Below are positions 56,470 to 64,000 of a stretch of DNA of 64,000 bases, piece after piece. Made by a program: the position numbers and the translations under genes. The notes below the pieces were generated by a model. It was not told where the DNA came from. It saw only the letters and a program-made list of their open reading frames with translations, and searched no databases. The DNA is from CAG-217 sp963605415 (GTDB lineage Bacteria > Bacillota > Clostridia > Oscillospirales > Acutalibacteraceae), in contig CAVCUL010000002.1 of the NCBI GenBank assembly GCA_963605415.1, positions 182,176 through 246,175 on the forward strand, in the 5' to 3' direction. Position 1 is the stretch's first letter; every line of letters begins with the position of its first letter.

Positions 56470-58128
56470 ATGACCTTTTCGTATCATATTGATTACAAAC
56501 TGGGCAGCGCCGTTAAGACGGCTACCGGAAGCAATGAGGATCTGGTTCTGCAGGTGCAGGAGAGTGAGCACCGTTTGCAGGTGACTTTGCACCCCACTGC
56601 GCCTATGCAGGTGCGCAGCTTTGTGCTGGAACTGCCGTTTTTGTTTACGCCGGCCAGTCGCTTTATGGCCAACGGCTTTCAGTCCTGGACGGACAGCCGG
56701 GAATTTGGCCCTACGGAGCATATGCCAGGGCTGGGCACCTTTGGTAAGTCACCGGTAGGTCGCCGCTTTGGGATTCAGTATATGGGGGACTATACCTTTG
56801 TGCCGGAGGAGAGGCAGGCGGGCGTGTTCCATTCCCACGGCTTTGCTTATGTGCGCACCGGCCACACCCTGGACTTTATCGGCTCCCTGACGGACCGCAC
56901 CGGCTTTACTGTGATTACGGCGGATATGAACCGCAATGTGCTGGCCGTATCTAAAGATCTGGAGGGGCTGATGCTTACCGAGGATTATCCAGTGCTGGAT
57001 CTCTATATGCAGCAGGGGAGTTATGACGCGGTGTTTGACGGCTATTTTGCCGCTCTGGGCGTGCATCCCCGGCAAACGGAAAAGCTGCGGGGTTATACCT
57101 CCTGGTACAACTATTACAGCAATATCAATCACAATATCATTATGCACGACCTGCGTGCCATTGCGCCCTGCGCCGGGGTCAACACCTTCCAGGTGGACGA
57201 CGGCTACCAAACCGCTGTGGGCGACTGGCTGTCTGTAGATAGTAAAAAATTTCCGTTTGGCTTGCGCCGTGTGGCAGACGCCATCCACGAGCGTGGGATG
57301 AAAGCCGGGCTTTGGCTGGCACCCTTTGCGGTGCAAAGGAATGCCTATATTGCCAAAAAGCACCCGGGCTGGCTGGTAACGGACAAAAAGGGCAGCCCCT
57401 TGATGGTGGGCGCCAACTGGGGCGGCTTTTATGCCCTGGATATTTACCATAAAGAGGCCCGGGCGTATATTAAGCAGGTGTTCCAAACGGTGCTGCATAC
57501 CTGGGGCTTTGACCTGGTGAAGTTGGATTTTTTGTACGCCGCTTCCGTAAAGCCCTTGTACGGCAAGACCCGCGGCCAGGTGGCCTATGACGCTATGGAG
57601 CTGCTGCGGGAGTGCGTGGGCGAGGATAAACTGCTGCTGGCCTGTGGCGCACCGATGATGCCCAGCTACGGTGTGGCGGATTATATGCGCATCGGTGCGG
57701 ATATGGCACTGGGCTGGCCCCATTCGCCACGGCGTCGCTATATGCACCGGGAGGATGTGTCTACACCCAATGCGGTGCTCAACAGCGTGTATCGCCGGGG
57801 ACTGAACGGTCGGGCGTTTCTCAACGACCCGGATGTGTTCCTGCTGCGGCGCAACAATATCAGCTTTACCCCGGAGCAGCAGGCGCTGCTGGCTAAATTT
57901 ATTCAGTTGTTTGGCCAGGTGCTCTTTACCTCGGACGATGTGAGTACCTATAAGCCGGAGCAGGCCAGTCTGTTTGCGGACACCCTGGCTGATACCGCTA
58001 CCCTGACGGATGTGAGCCAGGAGGGCGATGTGCTCACCGTGCATTATACCCAGAGCGACCGCCCCTGTACCATGCAGTTCAATGTGTACACCGGCCAAAT
58101 CTTCGCCTTCGGCGCAGACGAAAAGTAA
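56470..58128 (+). CDS. Alpha-galactosidase, GH36
   Basis: 552-aa cytoplasmic enzyme that removes alpha-1,6-linked galactose from melibiose, raffinose or galactomannan fragments. The TIM barrel starts after an N-terminal beta domain (about 1-185): SWYNYYSNI (about 215), TFQVDDGYQTAVGDW (about 240), GLWLAPFAVQRN (about 280), and the nucleophile Asp 353 in LVKLDFLYAA; GADMALGWPHS near 413 and FLNDPDVFLLRRNN near 455 follow. The length equals that of the compact GH36 subgroup rather than the 700-aa tetrameric type. GGAG is upstream of the ATG. Joined with lacZ in one transcript, so the cell can open both alpha- and beta-galactosides. Confidence 0.92.
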   Translation: MTFSYHIDYKLGSAVKTATGSNEDLVLQVQESEHRLQVTLHPTAPMQVRSFVLELPFLFTPASRFMANGFQSWTDSREFGPTEHMPGLGTFGKSPVGRRFGIQYMGDYTFVPEERQAGVFHSHGFAYVRTGHTLDFIGSLTDRTGFTVITADMNRNVLAVSKDLEGLMLTEDYPVLDLYMQQGSYDAVFDGYFAALGVHPRQTEKLRGYTSWYNYYSNINHNIIMHDLRAIAPCAGVNTFQVDDGYQTAVGDWLSVDSKKFPFGLRRVADAIHERGMKAGLWLAPFAVQRNAYIAKKHPGWLVTDKKGSPLMVGANWGGFYALDIYHKEARAYIKQVFQTVLHTWGFDLVKLDFLYAASVKPLYGKTRGQVAYDAMELLRECVGEDKLLLACGAPMMPSYGVADYMRIGADMALGWPHSPRRRYMHREDVSTPNAVLNSVYRRGLNGRAFLNDPDVFLLRRNNISFTPEQQALLAKFIQLFGQVLFTSDDVSTYKPEQASLFADTLADTATLTDVSQEGDVLTVHYTQSDRPCTMQFNVYTGQIFAFGADEK

Positions 58129-58151
58129 AGCACAGTTCCATACAAAAAACA

Positions 58152-58185
58152 CGGCTCCTCTTGCAAAGGGGGAGCCGCTATTTTT
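58152..58185 (+). terminator. Terminator of the galactosidase operon
   Basis: CGGCTCC / GGAGCCG hairpin followed after three bases by TTTTT. Confidence 0.8.
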
Positions 58186-58248
58186 GCTCAAAGCATAAAA
58201 AATTTGAAATTTTTTCAAAAAAACGCCCCGGTGTACGCTGGCGGCGTA

Positions 58249-58277
58249 TTGTTTTTGGCAGCGCAGTTGCCTACAAT
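58249..58277 (+). promoter_or_regulatory. Promoter of the PPC/FnIII protein gene
   Basis: TTGTTT (58249-58254), 17-nt spacer, TACAAT (58272-58277), 37 nt before the ATG. Confidence 0.65.
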
Positions 58278-58314
58278 GGAAGTACAAAATTTATTTCTAT
58301 TGGAGGTCAAAAGT

Positions 58315-59709
58315 ATGAAAAGAGTGCTTAGCCTGGCGCTGTCCCTGGTGATGCTCTTGAGCGTGATCAGTGGACTGGGTCTTACGGCGTATGCAGGGGA
58401 CACCTATTATGAAACAGAGGATAACGACGACTATTCCTCTGCGGATTATGTGCCGGTGAATTCTACCATTTATGGTGTGTGTTCAAATAATAGTGATGCG
58501 GATTGGTACAAGTTCACCTTATCTTCACCCGCAAAAATTGATCTTCAATTTGCTTTTGACCGTGCAGACGAAGATGGCTACTGGCAAGTGGGACTATACA
58601 AATATGATGGTAGAATCGACAACAACAGTTTAGAGCACGACAAGATATATGTGCGTGACGGTAGTTATACTTTTTGCACAGCTGGCCTGCCGGCCGGAAC
58701 CTACCTTGTATGTGTTTTCAGCTATGATTCTGCTTGCGGTCGGCAGTATGGCATAACGCCGAAGTGCACTTATGTATCCAACTGGGAAACGGAATTCAAT
58801 GATGATTTTGCCACAGCAGATCCTTTGACCATGGGAACAATAAGATATGGAGTTTGTACGGATTATAGTGACTATGACTGCTATAAATTTGTATTGAACT
58901 CCTCTGCCAGTGTATCCGTTGTCTTTACGCATACCAAGGCAAATAAAGACGGGGTTTGGTATGTTGATTTGTATAATGTAGGTAGTGGAAACCGCCGGTC
59001 AATCATAGCGTATCGGAATGTTTATGTCAGCGATGGTACTTATACATTTCCAACTCAAGTGTTGTCTGCAGGAACTTATTTCATAAAAATTCGTGGCGAT
59101 CATTCCGCTTGCGGTCGCCAGTATGGCGTAACGGTGAACTATGCCGTTGGTAAGCCGGGCAAATTCCGGGTGAGCAGTCGGGGCAGCAACTCGCTGAAAT
59201 TGGCGTGGAACAAACCGGCCGGCGCCACCGGCTATCAGTTGCAGCGCAAGAGCGGCAACAGCTACAAGGCCCTGGCAACGGTAAAAAGCACTTCTTATAC
59301 CCACAAGAGCCTGTCCGCCGGTGCCGGTTACACCTACCGGGTGCGGGCATACCGCACAGTGGGCGGCAAGAATTATTACAGCGGTTGGGTGTATATGACC
59401 GCTTATACCAAGCCGGCCACCCCTAATTTGACCGGCCTGAGCGCCATCAAGAGCGGCCATAAGATCAAGGCCACCTGGAAGAAGGTGGGCGGTTCCGCCA
59501 GCGGCTACCAAATCTATTGGGCCAAGGATAAGAGCTTTAAGAAAGTGGTATCTAAGACTACCGTGTCCGGGCAGAAGAAGACCAGCTATACCGGCAAGAA
59601 CTTCACCAAGGGCAAGCGCTATTATGTGAAAGTGCGCGCCTATAAGACGGTGAACGGCAACAAGATCTACGGTGCCTGGTCCAATGTGCGCAATGTAAAG
59701 GCAAAATAA
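58315..59709 (+). CDS. Secreted protein with two PPC domains and two FnIII domains
   Basis: 464-aa exported protein without an enzyme domain. Signal peptide 1-27 (ends LTAYAG). Two pre-peptidase C-terminal-like beta domains follow (about 28-150 and 155-275). They repeat the pattern E-x-E-[DN]-x-D-D-x-x-[ST]-A-D, then YGVCSNNSDADWYKF / YGVCTDYSDYDCYKF, and end SACGRQYGI / SACGRQYGV. Two FnIII domains (about 278-372 and 375-463) end in NVRNVKAK, like the Lys-rich FnIII of the glucosaminidase. TTGGAGGTC precedes the ATG. The PPC codons use more A/T than the FnIII codons, which suggests the two halves have different histories. Likely a wall-bound adhesin or binding protein. Confidence 0.82.
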   Translation: MKRVLSLALSLVMLLSVISGLGLTAYAGDTYYETEDNDDYSSADYVPVNSTIYGVCSNNSDADWYKFTLSSPAKIDLQFAFDRADEDGYWQVGLYKYDGRIDNNSLEHDKIYVRDGSYTFCTAGLPAGTYLVCVFSYDSACGRQYGITPKCTYVSNWETEFNDDFATADPLTMGTIRYGVCTDYSDYDCYKFVLNSSASVSVVFTHTKANKDGVWYVDLYNVGSGNRRSIIAYRNVYVSDGTYTFPTQVLSAGTYFIKIRGDHSACGRQYGVTVNYAVGKPGKFRVSSRGSNSLKLAWNKPAGATGYQLQRKSGNSYKALATVKSTSYTHKSLSAGAGYTYRVRAYRTVGGKNYYSGWVYMTAYTKPATPNLTGLSAIKSGHKIKATWKKVGGSASGYQIYWAKDKSFKKVVSKTTVSGQKKTSYTGKNFTKGKRYYVKVRAYKTVNGNKIYGAWSNVRNVKAK

Positions 59710-59713
59710 GCAG

Positions 59714-59754
59714 AAAACACGGCTCCCTTTGCTGCAAGGGGAGCCGTGTTTTTT
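59714..59754 (+). terminator. Terminator after PPC/FnIII gene
   Basis: AAAACACGGCTCCC / GGGAGCCGTGTTTT perfect stem, then TTTT. Confidence 0.9.
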
Positions 59755-59762
59755 ACCACTTT

Positions 59763-59845
59763 GCCTCCCTTGTAAAGGGAGGGGGACCGCCGTAGGCGGT
59801 GGAGGGATTGGTAAGTAGGGACCGATGCCCACATCGGCCCGCAAC
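59763..59845. repeat. Dispersed palindromic repeat units
   Basis: CTCCCTT / AAGGGAG palindrome, then GGACCGCC / GGCGGTGGAGGG, then GTAGGGACCGATG with CATCGGCCC (about 59817-59842). The last unit is a variant of the one near 9891-9913. No gene is supported here. Confidence 0.65.
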
Positions 59846-59871
59846 TTTTTTGGATTTTTGGCGAAAAATAT

Positions 59872-59893
59872 CCCCCTTGCTGATGCAAGGGGG
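59872..59893 (-). terminator. Terminator of the small secreted ORF
   Basis: CCCCCTTGC / GCAAGGGGG stem, 4-nt loop; followed on the minus strand by a T-rich run. Confidence 0.75.
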
Positions 59894-59913
59894 CGTTGGT
59901 TTATGTATGGGTA

Positions 59914-60123
59914 TTATTTTGTGGTTGCGTCGTTCTTCTTTTTGGCAAACAGGGAATGCAGGGCAAAGAGCACGCCGGAGGCGGCCAGACCGGAGCCGCC
60001 CATGCCGTGCACAGAGATCACCGGCGTGGCGCCGTTGTCCTTGGCAAAGGCCGCACCGGCGCAGGAACACACCAGCACCAGCGCCAGCAGACCGCACAGC
60101 AGGCTGCGTAATTTCGTCTTCAT
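59914..60123 (-). CDS. Small exported protein, possible collapsed alpha/beta-hydrolase
   Basis: 69-aa ORF with a clear signal peptide (residues 1-27, LLALVLVCSCAGAAFA, cleavage near AFA-KD). The mature part begins TPVISVHGMGGSG, which resembles the first strand and oxyanion turn of secreted lipases and esterases, but then passes directly to a hydrophobic helix (LAASGVLFALHSLF) and a short basic tail (AKKKNDATTK). This could be an internal deletion of a longer hydrolase or a true small membrane protein. It has a near-consensus promoter and its own terminator, so I consider it expressed. The ribosome binding site is weak (GGAATGGG). Confidence 0.55.
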   Translation of the reverse strand: MKTKLRSLLCGLLALVLVCSCAGAAFAKDNGATPVISVHGMGGSGLAASGVLFALHSLFAKKKNDATTK

Positions 60124-60173
60124 ATTCAGTTGCCCATTCCGTTGCAAAAGTGCATAGAATTACCCTTATCTTA

Positions 60174-60202
60174 ATTATAAGTTGTCGATCCGGTGAAGTC
60201 AA
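60174..60202 (-). promoter_or_regulatory. Promoter of the small secreted ORF
   Basis: On the minus strand TTGACT (60197-60202), 17-nt spacer, TATAAT (60174-60179). Confidence 0.75.
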
Positions 60203-60268
60203 TTCACATATTGCATAAAAAAACGCCCACGCCCTTGTGCAATCCGCAAAAAGAGCAGGGGGCTTGGC

Positions 60269-60297
60269 TTGCGAATAGAGGCAAAATATGGTATCAT
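60269..60297 (+). promoter_or_regulatory. Promoter of the large secreted protein gene
   Basis: TTGCGA (60269-60274), 17-nt spacer, TATCAT (60292-60297) with a TGG extension; 31 nt before the ATG. Confidence 0.65.
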
Positions 60298-60328
60298 ACT
60301 GAGTAACGGATTAGATGGGAGATCAAAT

Positions 60329-63300
60329 ATGAAAAGACTGCTCAGTATGCTTATTTCCATAACGCTTATAGCCACATCTGTGCTTTGCGTGGATTTTTCC
60401 GCCGCAGCGGCAGATGATGAGTTGACGGCACTTGCGGCCGGTTCAGACACTTATAAAGCTTACTATTATTTGAACTTTTCGGATTACGCTTATTTTTTGA
60501 ATACATACAGAAGCGTATATCAGACGAACTTAGAGAACTTGGCAGATAACAAACCATACCAGGCAATGCTGACTGCTTGGCGTGTAGCAACATTCAATGT
60601 TGCCAGTGAAGTGGATTATGCAAAAAAAGAGATCGGTTATTATGAGACATTGTTGTTCGACTTGCTATATGATGAGCAAAGTGGGACGATTTTTCAGTCG
60701 TTTATGTCTGAATATTCTGATCTGACAAAAACGGTTAATTCCGTACAAAAAGCACTGAGCGCTTCAACATTCAAAAAAGTTTCCGATTTATATGGCGAAA
60801 TTGCAAAAGACACGCCGCCTACCGACCCGCAGTATCTGGAAGCGTTGAAGGTTTTGAAAAATTGCTCCACTGTATCTGAAGCTGCGAATTTGTTAGACGA
60901 TATTTCCACCTTGACCGATTATGCCGGTACATTTTATGAGTTAGTGGAAAATATGTGTAAGGTACAGGTGGTGTTAGATTCTGCAAAAGAAATCAACTTA
61001 CTGCTCGAAGAGATTTCTAAAAAGAGCAATGACAATATAGCCTTGCAAACTGCAATCGCCGAGTTTAAGGGATTTACTGATGATACGGTGGACAGAAGCT
61101 TTGCGGTGGCTGTGTTTTCGGGTGAGACGGTACTGGCAGAAGGCCTTAAATATGTGGCGAAGAAAATTTACAAGAGCGTTTTAGAGCGTGCAAACTTATA
61201 CGGATTGGCTGTTGGTGCCGGGCAGGCTGTAGGCAAATTCGCAGCCGATACGCTTTTTGGCACTTCCGACTCTGTGAATTCCTATTACCGTTTAAGAGCA
61301 GTATTTCGGTTCGAAACTCTGTTGCGGCAAGTTATGCAGTCGCTTAGTACCCGATCCGATGTAACAACAAATACGGCGACTGCGAAGCGATTTAACACCG
61401 GTGTCGTTCTCCTTTGCAAAACTTATATTGCCGGTTTGAAAGTATATAAAACATTTATTCAAAAGAATTACCACAGCGGTACATTGGGCGATTATGTAAA
61501 CGGCATTTCCGATGCGGAATACGAGCAATTGATGACCGCTGTGGACGATCTGATTGCAAGTATTAAGAGTGCAATCGCATTTAATGAGAGTGTCGCAGAT
61601 CGCCTGTATGCTGAGAATGTGCAGGTGTATGCAGATGAGATTTATCAAATGCAGATCCCGACCATTGATACCGGTATCAGTGAGGAGAGCTATACCTCCG
61701 GTCTTTCTACGATCAAACGGGTTTCCACCAGTTATGCGGGCGTAATTGAAAAGGATACAACACTGTCAGCCAATACGGTTATGTACGGTGATGTTTGTAT
61801 CAAAGGAAGCCTGGATTTGAATGGGTGCGACTTGACGGTGACCGGCTCACTCAATCATACATACGGTGGATTAACGCTGAATGGCGGCACATTGAATGTG
61901 GGCGGAGATTACATCGGTGCCACGGTGGTGACAAATGCTGCCGGGAAAAAGGAATATCGGTGTAGAGATTCATACTTCAACCGATTAAATATGAAGAATG
62001 CCAATGACAGAATGACCGTGGGTGGTAACTTTATTGAATACGAAAACGGAGAGATGAACGCGGGCGTGCTTCGTATCGGCGGCAATGTGGAGAGCTACGA
62101 CGGATTTGATTTCGGTACGGAGCATAAAACGATTTTGACCGGTACGCAGAATCAAAGAATCTATGCCAGTGAAAGTATCAAATTCGGCCAGTTGGAAGTG
62201 GAAAATACAGACAGCCGCCAAATTAACGCAACGCAGTATTTTGGTGCCAAAAAGCTACTGTCCGATATGACCATCAAGCCGGATAACTTGCAGATCACAC
62301 AGTTAGACGCAAATGGGCATACGGTCGATGTTTTAGGCGGATTGACGGATATTAAATCAGTGATGCTGAACAGCGGCAAGCTTTCCGTGAATGGTGATGC
62401 GGTTATCAGTGATACATTTGATTTGTCAAGTGGTATTGCAACCTTTAGCGGCTCACTCAATCATACATACGGTGGATTAACGCTGAATGGCGGCACATTG
62501 AATGTGGGCGGAGATTACATCGGTGCCACGGTGGTGACAAATGCTGCCGGGAAAAAGGAATATCGGTGTAGAGATTCATACTTCAACCGATTAAATATGA
62601 AGAATGCCAATGACAGAATGACCGTGGGTGGTAACTTTATTGAATACGAAAACGGAGAGATGAACGCGGGCGTGCTTCGTATCGGCGGCAATGTGGAGAG
62701 CTACGACGGATTTGATTTCGGTACGGAGCATAAAACCATACTTGATGGGCAACAACATCAAACGATCACATTGCCTACCGATAGTCATTTTGGTACTTTA
62801 CAGTTGACAAAGGATGTGAGTAACTACACATTTGAGCCGGAAGTGTGCTGGTACAAAGTGATCTATGCGGATTGCGCACATCAATATGTTCACAAGGTGT
62901 TGCAACCTGCCACTTGTACATCAGATGGGCGAGAAAGATGCACCTGTACGATTTGCGGGCAAGTGAAAGAAGTTCTGATCCCCGCCACGGCGCACGATTA
63001 TCAAAGTGAAGTGGTGGCGGCCACTTGCAGCCAGTCCGGTTACACGCAATACACCTGTACAGTGTGCGGGTACAGCTATCGCGCGGATTACACGCAGCCC
63101 GGGGCACACAGCTTTGTAAAAACGACGGTAGCGGCGACCTGTACCGCAGCCGGATACGATTGCTACACTTGCAGCGTTTGTGGCAGTGCGTACACCACCG
63201 GGTTTACAGCACCGCTGGGGCATGATCTGCAGGTGATCCAGACCGATGACCAGTCGGAGAGCAACGGACACATTTTTGAATACCTGCGCTGTGCGCGGTG

Positions 63301-63865
63301 TATGGATACATCTACGGACACCATTCGCACCACCCATGTGACCGATGCAAGCGGTCGGTATGTGTGGAAAGCCGGCTGTTATCAGGACCGGGTGGTTCAG
63401 GCCGGGGACTGCACCCACAAAAAGATCGTGGAGCGGATCTGCACAGTCGAAGACCCTACCGGCAATGGAAATTGTACGGCGCAGTTGCGCACGGAGTCGG
63501 AAGCCCCCGGGCACCGGGTAGAGCAGTGGACGGTGACCCTGGATCCCACCTGCGCTACGGACGGTCAGCGCATCGGCATCTGTACTGTGTGTCGGGAAGA
63601 AGTTCACCAGGTGATTGCAGCGGCACCGGAATATGGCCATATTTTCCAATACAGCGGTTCTGAGTCGGGTGTTTGCATTTATACTTGTACTCGGTGCGGG
63701 GTGACGGAACGCCGCCGGGCCGCTGTGGTGGAGGCACAGTTCTTTGATCACATGGGTGCGGCAGACAAGAGCGCTCTCGGTTATGTGTACGATCTGAATA
63801 AGGATGGCATCATCAACCTGCGTGATTATGTGTTGCTGCAACGGATCGCCGCAGCAGGCGCATAA
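60329..63865 (+). CDS. Large secreted repeat protein with CxxC modules and a dockerin-like end
   Basis: 1178-aa exported protein. Signal peptide about 1-28 (ends DFSAAAADD). Residues about 30-470 are mainly helical with no family I know. From about 480 to 850 short beta-strand repeats (GSLDLNGCDLTVTGSLNHTY, GGTLNVGGDYIG, RMTVGGNFIEYENGEMNAG) suggest a beta-solenoid, with a perfectly repeated 96-codon unit at about 506-601 and 708-803. From about 855 to 1135 come Cys-rich units such as YTCTVCGYSY and YTCSVCGSAY, six CxxC pairs in all. The end has YDLNKDGIINLRDYVLLQRI, one half of a dockerin-type calcium repeat. GGGAG precedes the ATG. No wall-anchor motif is seen; cell-surface display is inferred. 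Confidence 0.82.
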   Translation: MKRLLSMLISITLIATSVLCVDFSAAAADDELTALAAGSDTYKAYYYLNFSDYAYFLNTYRSVYQTNLENLADNKPYQAMLTAWRVATFNVASEVDYAKKEIGYYETLLFDLLYDEQSGTIFQSFMSEYSDLTKTVNSVQKALSASTFKKVSDLYGEIAKDTPPTDPQYLEALKVLKNCSTVSEAANLLDDISTLTDYAGTFYELVENMCKVQVVLDSAKEINLLLEEISKKSNDNIALQTAIAEFKGFTDDTVDRSFAVAVFSGETVLAEGLKYVAKKIYKSVLERANLYGLAVGAGQAVGKFAADTLFGTSDSVNSYYRLRAVFRFETLLRQVMQSLSTRSDVTTNTATAKRFNTGVVLLCKTYIAGLKVYKTFIQKNYHSGTLGDYVNGISDAEYEQLMTAVDDLIASIKSAIAFNESVADRLYAENVQVYADEIYQMQIPTIDTGISEESYTSGLSTIKRVSTSYAGVIEKDTTLSANTVMYGDVCIKGSLDLNGCDLTVTGSLNHTYGGLTLNGGTLNVGGDYIGATVVTNAAGKKEYRCRDSYFNRLNMKNANDRMTVGGNFIEYENGEMNAGVLRIGGNVESYDGFDFGTEHKTILTGTQNQRIYASESIKFGQLEVENTDSRQINATQYFGAKKLLSDMTIKPDNLQITQLDANGHTVDVLGGLTDIKSVMLNSGKLSVNGDAVISDTFDLSSGIATFSGSLNHTYGGLTLNGGTLNVGGDYIGATVVTNAAGKKEYRCRDSYFNRLNMKNANDRMTVGGNFIEYENGEMNAGVLRIGGNVESYDGFDFGTEHKTILDGQQHQTITLPTDSHFGTLQLTKDVSNYTFEPEVCWYKVIYADCAHQYVHKVLQPATCTSDGRERCTCTICGQVKEVLIPATAHDYQSEVVAATCSQSGYTQYTCTVCGYSYRADYTQPGAHSFVKTTVAATCTAAGYDCYTCSVCGSAYTTGFTAPLGHDLQVIQTDDQSESNGHIFEYLRCARCMDTSTDTIRTTHVTDASGRYVWKAGCYQDRVVQAGDCTHKKIVERICTVEDPTGNGNCTAQLRTESEAPGHRVEQWTVTLDPTCATDGQRIGICTVCREEVHQVIAAAPEYGHIFQYSGSESGVCIYTCTRCGVTERRRAAVVEAQFFDHMGAADKSALGYVYDLNKDGIINLRDYVLLQRIAAAGA
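61843..62130 (+). repeat. 288-bp direct repeat, copy 1
   Basis: Identical by eye to 62449-62736 over its full length, offset 606 bp, so in frame. Sequence diverges at once on both sides. Confidence 0.93.
62449..62736 (+). repeat. 288-bp direct repeat, copy 2
   Basis: Second copy of the unit at 61843-62130; 318 bp of unrelated coding sequence separate the copies. Confidence 0.93.
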
Positions 63866-63872
63866 AAAGAGA

Positions 63873-63909
63873 AAAAGACCGGGACAGTCCAAAACTGTCT
63901 CGGCCTTTT
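63873..63909 (+). terminator. Terminator after the large secreted protein
   Basis: AAAAGACCGGGACAG / CTGTCTCGGCCTTTT with two mismatches. Beyond it (63910-64000) I see no gene. Confidence 0.8.
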
Positions 63910-64000
63910 GCTATATTGGAACAAAAAAGAAAACCGAGTGCAAATTGAACAAGTCCGTAAAAAATGGACAATAGAAAAAAGAGCCCTCCTGTGGTAGAAT

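Noticed and set aside
61843..62736. Possible insertion sequence or integrated element behind the 288-bp repeats
   Set aside because: The repeats are in frame within one coding sequence, with no transposase and no terminal inverted repeats.
63910..64000. Start of a transposase gene region at the right edge
   Set aside because: The A-rich sequence ends in TAGAAT, which could be a -10 box, but no coding sequence or terminal repeat is visible before the window stops.

Overview
The window looks like chromosomal DNA of an anaerobic Firmicute of class Clostridia, probably a gut Ruminococcaceae/Oscillospirales-type organism. This is inferred from gene content: a six-subunit Ech-type [NiFe] hydrogenase, secreted FnIII, PPC and dockerin-like proteins, TTGACA/TATAAT promoters with 17-bp spacers, strong GGAGG ribosome binding sites, and the rpoB-rpoC-rpsL-rpsG-fusA-tuf block. 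No 16S or tRNA gene was seen, so the species cannot be named.

Layout. 1-7.2 kb (minus): hypF (cut by the window edge) and echFEDCBA, one tightly coupled operon for an energy-converting membrane hydrogenase and its maturation. 7.3-9.8 kb: a secreted FnIII/polysaccharide deacetylase coupled to an FRG-domain protein, then a patch of dispersed palindromic repeats. 10.1-13.9 kb (minus): a nucleotide-sugar 4,6-dehydratase, an IolB-like isomerase and an iron alcohol dehydrogenase in one apparent operon. 14.2-15.8 kb: a serine hydrolase. 15.9-17.5 kb: a decay zone with a nonsense-interrupted ArsR regulator, a frameshifted metallo-beta-lactamase-fold gene and a MATE remnant. 17.5-18.3 kb: an aldo/keto reductase. 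18.4-22.4 kb: ilvD, a sortase-like protein with an altered active site, a membrane protein and a polysaccharide-export-type ABC ATPase. 22.4-25.5 kb: a secreted glucosaminidase divergent from an XRE regulator with three C-terminal repeats. 25.6-31.7 kb (minus): tatD, metG, a lipoprotein, nagB, a VanZ-like protein and an oligopeptide-binding lipoprotein. 32-44.2 kb: transcription/translation core. 44.4-46.6 kb: a metal chaperone and a P-type ATPase. 46.7-53.2 kb: MATE pump, GH3 glycosidase with a divergent AraC regulator, and a TetR regulator divergent from a decarboxylase-like amidohydrolase. 53.3-58.1 kb: lacZ and a GH36 alpha-galactosidase. 58.2-63.9 kb: a PPC/FnIII secreted protein, a 69-aa secreted ORF and an 1178-aa secreted protein with two identical 288-bp repeats.

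How the parts fit. The hydrogenase would couple ferredoxin oxidation to H2 and an ion gradient, as expected in a fermenter. The glycosidases (GH2, GH36, GH3) and nagB indicate use of galactosides, glucosides and amino sugars. Several secreted FnIII proteins and the sortase/ABC gene group indicate active remodelling of the cell surface. The best candidates for something undescribed are the ilvD-sortase-like-membrane-ABC operon, the dehydratase/IolB/alcohol dehydrogenase operon, and the four-cluster EchF.
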